Shown here in pieces: positions 60,401-64,000 of a DNA stretch of 64,000 nucleotides (its first letter is position 1; every line of letters begins with the position of its first letter). Under the pieces are notes generated by a model. It did not search any database, was not told the DNA's origin, and saw nothing but the letters and a program-made list of their open reading frames with translations. The DNA lies in NCBI GenBank assembly GCA_009760855.2, contig WPIO01000008.1, positions 2,134,501 to 2,198,500 on the forward strand, read 5' to 3'. Made by a program: the position numbers and the translations under genes. Source of the stretch: Cristatella mucedo (Eukaryota; Bryozoa; Phylactolaemata; Cristatellidae).

Positions 60401-61593
60401 TGTGCGGGCGGCCAAAACTCTCCTCGAGCGTGCGAGACATGGTCCGATGGGTTAGACGCACGGAGGCATATCGCAGGGTTGTTTACTCACCGGAAAATCT
60501 GTGAGATCTGGCACGACAAATTCGGGGACCATCTCGGGAACCGGCACGACTACTTTTCGCCCCGATTCTTTGTCGACGTAAGATATCACTGCCGGGTTGT
60601 CCCTGGCCACTAAAAAACAAGAAATTGAACGCTGCAGCGACTGCAGCGTATCGCACGCATAAATCGGTGGCTAGCGATCGGTGGCGATCGATCGGCGAAA
60701 AGCGGTGGCTAAAACCCAGCGGCACACCCGTGCGGCAGGGTTGACCCAGCTACACGTGAGCAGCCAATTCAGAAGGCAACGATATCGACACGCCATCAGA
60801 CATCCGAGATGCAGGGGTGTAGGCAACTCAGATCGTCGAGTGCCGTACCATGGCGGAAAGCTTGTTATCTGTTGTCTCGCAGGCCCAGTATCGCTGCCGC
60901 ACACGGTTACGGCTAGCGGTCACCGCAGCTATTTCGCTATGTTGAGCGACTGGCGCCTTTGACGCGGGCCTTTTTTCGACCCCACCCACCCCCGCCGAGA
61001 TCGAATTCTACGTCGTTCATGCATCTACGAGCAGACGACCAGTACGAGCTCCGGAACGAGAGTGAACTAGAAGCGCTTGAGTGGCGGCCGGTGTCGCGGC
61101 GCGGCTGCCGCGGAGGAACAACGCCGCAGCAGCGACCCCGCGGCGCGACGCTGGAAGAGGAAATAAAGCTTGGCGAATCTATAGGCGTCTTCCGGAAGAA
61201 GCACTACGACGAGGATATAACACAAAAGACTCGTTGCCGCCCAGCTTTGGCCCACAGGGTTAAGGCGCGAGGCTCGCCTTTGAGGACCCAGGCCGCGGGC
61301 TCAAGCCCTGCGCCATATGTGAAGCGCCTCTATCGATACTAAGCTCTCCAAGGTCGCTGCGCAAATGAATTCTATATTTGCGTAATAAGAAGCGGAGACT
61401 CACTCTTTTCGCCTACGTAGCCGGGGTACCGCGGGTTGCCGCCGCGCTCCATAGCTCTCGGCGTTCCTTTGATGTGCTTTCCTGTGATTGGAAAGCGCTT
61501 GTCAAACGTCTCAAGAGTCTTCCGACCGCATTTCGAAGCTGTCGTCGTGAACGCTCTGAGCTGCTGCCAAGTGAAACGACAAGCAGTTGACAT
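46989..61593 (-). CDS. MRPL41: mitochondrial ribosomal protein mL41 (MRPL41), complete, 3 exons, 158 aa
   Basis: Large-subunit protein of the mitochondrial ribosome. Exons 61404-61593, 60491-60609 and 46989-47156 join in frame (477 nt). The hallmark is EMVPEFVVPDLTDF followed by LKPYVSY, split exactly by intron 2, then the FTAKDLFDATY motif. The N-terminus (MSTACRFTWQQLRAFTTTAS) has basic and hydroxylated residues and no acids, as expected for a matrix-targeting presequence. Length is close to fly (about 166) and human (137). Start 61593 has A at -3; the frame stays open upstream but has no earlier ATG. Intron 1 (794 bp) holds a SINE. Intron 2 (13.3 kb) holds the hAT element and many LINEs. 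Confidence 0.94.
47435..47461 (+). mobile_element. LINE-B, left fragment interrupted by hAT
   Basis: AATATGGCTGCAAGGCTAG is the same as the LINE-B ORF2 stretch at about 55672-55691. The copy continues after the hAT at 50647. Confidence 0.75.
47462..50646 (-). mobile_element. hAT transposon, 3185 bp, with TIRs and 8-bp TSD
   Basis: Ends TAGGGCTGTACCGGA and its complement TCCGGTACAGCCCTA. The flanking duplication GTCTTCAA is perfect at 47454-47461 and 50647-50654. Subterminal repeats CGGCCGGAGCCGGA occur near both ends (about 47494, 47534, 50579), with a GGAATTCGGC/GCCGAATTCC hairpin at 50611-50634. Transposase is on the minus strand, the same sense as the host gene MRPL41. An 8-bp duplication is the hAT hallmark. 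Confidence 0.96.
47874..49800 (-). pseudogene. hAT transposase with BED zinc finger (one frameshift)
   Basis: Order on the minus strand: BED finger (SPVWEYF, CLLC, HLRSKH; about 49780-49630), RNase-H-like core (LSFTTDTWTADN; RCHVVLRDNAANISKCF; FGCFAHTMQLCVHD; QDVSTRWNSTFYML; MIDPRFKTKFF), and hATC dimerisation domain (PLQWWRQN; LATVARVYLGAPPTSVPSER; LFSVAG). A frame change in a seven-A run at 48292-48298 separates core and hATC; both sides remain open. The BED frame has no ATG before its upstream stop; TTTTTAACTAG just before 49800 could be an acceptor from a 5' exon. Closest in layout to ZBED1-like hAT proteins. Confidence 0.93.
50647..51240 (+). mobile_element. LINE-B, right fragment with (ACAT)n tail
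   Basis: Resumes with GTCCCAGAGGTTTGACCCCG, continues through AAAGAGCTTGAGTGGCTTCC and the 3' UTR (GAATGCATACCGAAAGCCGC; CACCCACATAGCCTTTATGG), and ends in ACAT repeats at about 51207-51236. Multiple frameshifts. Confidence 0.88.
51241..51877. other. no gene recognised
   Basis: AT-rich intronic DNA of MRPL41. Confidence 0.35.
51878..52062. repeat. (AC)n then (GA)n microsatellites
   Basis: AC/CG tract to about 51962 and GA tract at 51991-52058, separated by about 28 bp. Confidence 0.95.
52280..53995 (-). mobile_element. degraded LINE (endonuclease and RT remnants)
   Basis: In minus order: an endonuclease fragment (LMTADFNIHFDYP; GATHIGGHIL) at about 53890-53640, then an RT catalytic remnant (VIGFHFYGNNTQLGLLV, where active copies have YADD) at about 52420-52350. 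Order and spacing fit one very old non-LTR element of the CR1/L2 superfamily. Confidence 0.7.
54030..54200 (-). mobile_element. SINE family 1 copy (diverged)
   Basis: Minus sense: CTGGGATTAAGGTGCTTGCC, GAACGGCCGTGGTC, then ATGAAGTGCCTGAATAGAGA, TAAAGTTCTGTCATAGTGCC and ATATAAATGAG. Confidence 0.65.
54590..55480 (+). mobile_element. old LINE-A-like copy
   Basis: Diverged ORF2 C-terminal block (LVHACVPACLDFYSSLIAGL; TPIRIDLHWIPIKVCIDF) and 3' UTR, ending GAGATTTAGTTCTCTTAGGG. More diverged than other LINE-A copies. Confidence 0.72.
55485..56262 (+). mobile_element. LINE-B copy (ORF2 C-terminus and 3' UTR)
   Basis: SSLVLSRLDYCNSLLAGLPK, LKELGWMPVEQRIQSKVL, KLAVPFLRLKTVGDRSFSSA and GPRLWNSLA are typical of the C-terminal end of L2/CR1-type ORF2. 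The 3' UTR ends in ACATT repeats. A few frameshifts; 5'-truncated. Confidence 0.9.
56263..57328. other. MRPL41 intron DNA, no gene recognised
   Basis: A minus-strand piece near 56400-56450 (SSFAILLFQYRAD) resembles the RT region of the local LINEs. The rest is unassigned. Confidence 0.35.
57329..57432. repeat. (GA)n microsatellite
   Basis: About 50 GA units with two GGG interruptions. Confidence 0.96.
57433..58220. other. no gene recognised
   Basis: MRPL41 intron DNA without recognised features. Confidence 0.35.
58505..60000 (-). mobile_element. LINE-A copy with nested tail insertion
   Basis: Minus-strand copy from an ATT tail (about 58527-58560) through the 3' UTR, C-terminal ORF2, [40 protein letters not shown], the RT catalytic region ([10 protein letters not shown]) and a GDTRVVT stretch equal to 63437-63460. 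A 90-bp LINE/SINE tail of opposite orientation is inserted at about 59175-59262. Multiple frameshifts. Confidence 0.88.
59175..59262 (+). mobile_element. LINE/SINE tail nested in LINE-A
   Basis: CATATGTAAAGTGCCTCGAA, AGAGATTAATATCTCCGAGG and GTGCTATACAAATGTATTAC, opposite in orientation to the LINE-A around it. LINE-A sequence stops at GGTGTGGTG and resumes at CGATTGCAATG. Confidence 0.75.
60001..60490. other. MRPL41 intron 2 start, with hairpin
   Basis: Holds a perfect hairpin: ATGCCACCAACAC (60106-60118), loop CCGTC, complement 60124-60136. No gene. Confidence 0.7.
60491..60609 (-). CDS. MRPL41: MRPL41 exon 2
   Basis: Strong acceptor (CTTGTTTTTTAG) and donor GTGAGT. Encodes ARDNPAVISYVDKESGRKVV and VPVPEMVPEFVVPDLTDFP, the family core. 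Confidence 0.95.
60610..61403 (-). other. MRPL41 intron 1
   Basis: 794-bp GT-AG intron containing a plus-strand SINE at its exon-1 end. A plus-strand open frame (60959-61342) crosses into the SINE. Confidence 0.85.
61244..61382 (+). mobile_element. SINE family 1 copy in MRPL41 intron 1
   Basis: TTTGGCCCACAGGGTTAAGG, GCCGCGGGCTCAAGCCC, then GTGAAGCGCCTCTATCGATA, CTAAGCTCTCCAAGGTCGCT and GCGCAAATGAATT. It is antisense to MRPL41 and ends about 22 bp before the exon 1 donor. Confidence 0.8.
61404..61593 (-). CDS. MRPL41: MRPL41 exon 1
   Basis: ATG to donor GTGAGT; 63 codons plus one base. Presequence followed by a basic segment (CGRKTLETFDKRFPITGKHI; GTPRAMERGGNPRYPGYVGE). It ends in A, which joins TG of exon 2 to make Met64. 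Confidence 0.9.
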
Positions 61594-61794
61594 GCTACCG
61601 GCGGCGGCGACTGCACGAGCGCGTCTTCTACCGTAGAGAGTTCTGGACCACAGATTTGATAGATATCCCACGTTGGCCTATAGGCAGCCGTTTAGCCACT
61701 TGGCTGCCATTATTACAGGTGACGCCAGCAGCCGCCTGCCGGGCGGAAGGAACTCCAAATCGCGCGAGAGTCTATATAAATAAATAATAATAAT
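61594..61794 (-). promoter_or_regulatory. MRPL41 5' region
   Basis: Upstream of the MRPL41 ATG, bounded by a SINE at 61795. Promoter location is inferred only from position. An ATTGG-free, moderately GC-rich stretch with no TATA box in the right place. Confidence 0.3.
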
Positions 61795-61905
61795 TTATTT
61801 ATATAGCGCCCCAAGAGAACTTAAACTCTATTCAGGCGCTTCACATAAGCCTCGGGGCTCGAGCCCACGACCTCAGTCTAGCCGTTGTGCCGAGCTGCGT
61901 ACCCA
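61795..61905 (-). mobile_element. SINE family 1 copy upstream of MRPL41
   Basis: Minus sense: tRNA-like head remnant, GAGGTCGTGGGCTCGAGCCC, GCTTATGTGAAGCGCCTGAA, TAGAGTTTAAGTTCTCTTGG and GGCGCTATATAAAT. Its 3' end forms a 14-bp inverted repeat with the adjoining AT-rich flank (61772-61785 and 61793-61806). Confidence 0.8.
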
Positions 61906-61949
61906 AAAATCTACTAGAATGACTTTTTTAAGATGAAAAAATGCCTTAA

Positions 61950-64000
61950 TATATTTTAAATTTGAATTTGTTATGATTCCGCTGGATATTGGTAGCATTT
62001 CGATTATGTGTGCTAGAAATCGATCCTTCCTCGTTATGGGTGATTTCAACGTTCACTTACATAACTTATCTTACGCCTTCAGCACTGAATTTCGTGCATT
62101 GACTGACTCATTGTCTCTTGTGGCTCATGTGCCATGGCCCTACTCACATCAAGGGTCACACACTCAACCAGATTTTCTCATACAACTGCACTTTGTCATC
62201 ACCAATTATTACCAAATCCTGCTTATCTGACTACATGCAGATCTCATTCAATCTACAGTGTGTGCCCACCTCCTCCTCTAAGATAATCTGTGAATCGCAA
62301 AACCTCAAGACCCTTGACATCGATGCTGTCCATGAGAGAATATCTGCTTTGCGTCTGCTGCTCAGTCCTTCCTCCGATATGTCATCATTGGTAGCTAGCT
62401 ACAACACGACACTAACTGACACGCTCGACGAGTTTGCACATCTGACTAAGCACACTGTGCGCCCTCGCTCAGACGGCCTATGGTTTACCACAGACATTAA
62501 ACTAGCCAGGTCTACTGAGCCCACGCTAGAAAAGACATACAAAAGATCAGGACTGACTGTCCATCGACAGGCATATGAGACTACTGTAGGTCGTACCAAT
62601 CGATCCTAGCAAGGCCAAGTCTAGCTTCTATAGAAGCATTGTTGAATCACATATGCACAATCCAAAAATGCTGATGTCGAAGATCAACCATCTCCTCAAC
62701 CGGTCCCAGATTAGCTCCTTACCTGATGATACTTGTGATGATCTAGCCGATCGCTTTTCTCGATTCTTTGTGCATAAGATAGACAAGATCAAGGAGTTCA
62801 TCCCTGCGATGACAACATCCCCATTGAATGCTGTTCCCCAATTCCTGGCTGCACCTTAATGTCTTTATGTAAGCAGGTCACTAGTGATCTAGTCCTGAAT
62901 TTCATATCCCAATCAAAGAAGACAACAAGTCCTCTGGACCATATTCCCACTGTCCTGCTCCAACGTTCCATTGATCTGCTGCTGCCATGCATAACTAACA
63001 TCATTAATATGTCATTAGCCTCAGGTCATGTCCCAGCACCTTTCAAAAAAGCTGTAGTCAGGCCACTTTTCAAGAAAGCCACACTAGACCAAGAGAACTT
63101 GAGTAACTACCGCCCAGCCTCCGCTGTACTATTTCTATCAAAGACACTAGAACGGGTCGTGGCCGACCAGCTGAACTCATATCTATAAACCTCAAACCTT
63201 GCTGGTAAGTTCCAATATGGCTTTAGAGCTAATCCCTCCACAGAGTCAGCATTGCTTAGGGTGTACAACGACCTACTTAGGAATGCAGACATAGGTAGAG
63301 TGTCTCTACTTAGTTTGCTCGATCTTTCGGCAGCTTTTGATACTATCGATCATGAAATGCTTCTAGAGCGCCTCTCATCTCGCCTGGGCATCACTGGCAC
63401 TGCTCTCTGCAATGGTTCAGGTCCTATCTCAGTGGAAGACTCCAGAGTATTGACGTGAATGGACAAAGATCGTCCGAGGTACCTCTAAAATATGGGGTAC
63501 CTCAGGGCTCAGTGCTAGGTCCGGTTCTTTTCATGGTTTATACTCTGCCTCTTGCTGATATGATTGCCAAGCACAATCTAGGCATTCACTTCTATGCGGA
63601 TGACACTCAGTTGTAACTTTGCTCTGATCTCTCCCAGCGTTCGAGCACCTCGAATTCTCTCAACTCACTTGCTGCATGTATTGATGCCATTCACGTATAA
63701 ATGGCAGCAAATTTTCTTAAATTGAATGATGGTAAAACCAACTTACTAGTTGTGGGCTAACCAAGTGCGATTCAGGAATGGGAAAGGCTGACCTCAAAAT
63801 TGGCTCTGCCAGCATATCTCCCGTTGAGACAGCTCGAAATCTAGGTGTCATTTTCGAAAGTGACCTTCCGTTAGACGACCACATCAGCTCCACAATCAAA
63901 TCTGCCTATTTTCAGCTACATAACATTGCTAAAATTCGGGCTTGTTTAGATAAGGATACCACGTCCAAGTTGGTCCATGCATTTGTGACATCCCGCCTCG
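61950..64000 (+). mobile_element. LINE-A copy with endonuclease and RT (runs off window)
   Basis: The longest LINE-A copy. Endonuclease fragment FLVMGDFNVHLHNL (about 62025-62065). Linker with SINLPDD-like [93 protein letters not shown] and FYADDTQL (about 63590-63615, followed by a stop where intact copies have Y). Several frameshifts and stops, so inactive. The C-terminus and 3' UTR lie beyond 64000. Motifs fit the CR1/L2 superfamily. Confidence 0.9.

Larger units (their letters stand above)
47157..60490 (-). other. MRPL41 intron 2 (13.3 kb, transposon-rich)
   Basis: GT-AG intron holding a complete hAT element, LINE-A, LINE-B and degraded LINE copies on both strands, a SINE, and GA, AC and ACAT microsatellites. 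Confidence 0.9.

Overview
The window is nuclear DNA from an animal. The evidence is spliced genes with GT-AG introns, very long simple-sequence tracts, tRNA-derived SINEs, L2/CR1-like LINEs and hAT DNA transposons. The mix suggests an invertebrate, possibly a lophotrochozoan, but the species cannot be fixed from sequence alone. Three host genes can be read with confidence.

From left to right: (1) 2325-3529, plus strand, holds the last four coding exons of an SLC37A1/A2-type sugar-phosphate/phosphate antiporter whose 5' part lies off the window. (2) 8422-20542, minus strand, is a complete nine-exon salt-inducible kinase (SIK1/SIK2 type, 985 residues). It has an intact kinase domain, a UBA domain split by an intron, a PKA site (RRAS, Ser649) and an RRHT site (Thr523). 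One intron is GC-AG, and a perfect cAMP response element lies about 160 bp upstream of the ATG. The SLC37 and SIK genes converge tail to tail. (3) 46989-61593, minus strand, is a complete MRPL41 gene (mitochondrial large ribosomal subunit protein mL41, 158 residues) in three small exons. Its second intron is 13.3 kb and full of transposons.

From about 20.8 to 38 kb no host gene is recognised. This part is GC-rich, with CpG-rich stretches, microsatellites, minisatellites, hairpins and scattered SINE or LINE tails. It also holds a short element closely resembling SPIN, a hAT family known for horizontal transfer. From 38.6 kb onward the DNA is mainly LINE debris of two families (here A and B), with nested and inverted copies. 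A 3.2-kb hAT transposon with a BED-finger transposase sits inside a LINE-B copy with a perfect 8-bp target duplication. A LINE-A copy with endonuclease and reverse transcriptase runs off the right edge.

The SINE family ends in a version of the LINE-A 3' tail, which suggests that the LINE machinery mobilised it. The SIK gene carries the elements of a cAMP feedback loop (CRE in the promoter, PKA sites in the protein). Its introns are loaded with extreme repeats: a 706-bp CA tract, an 18-bp minisatellite next to a splice donor, and a 61-bp hairpin.
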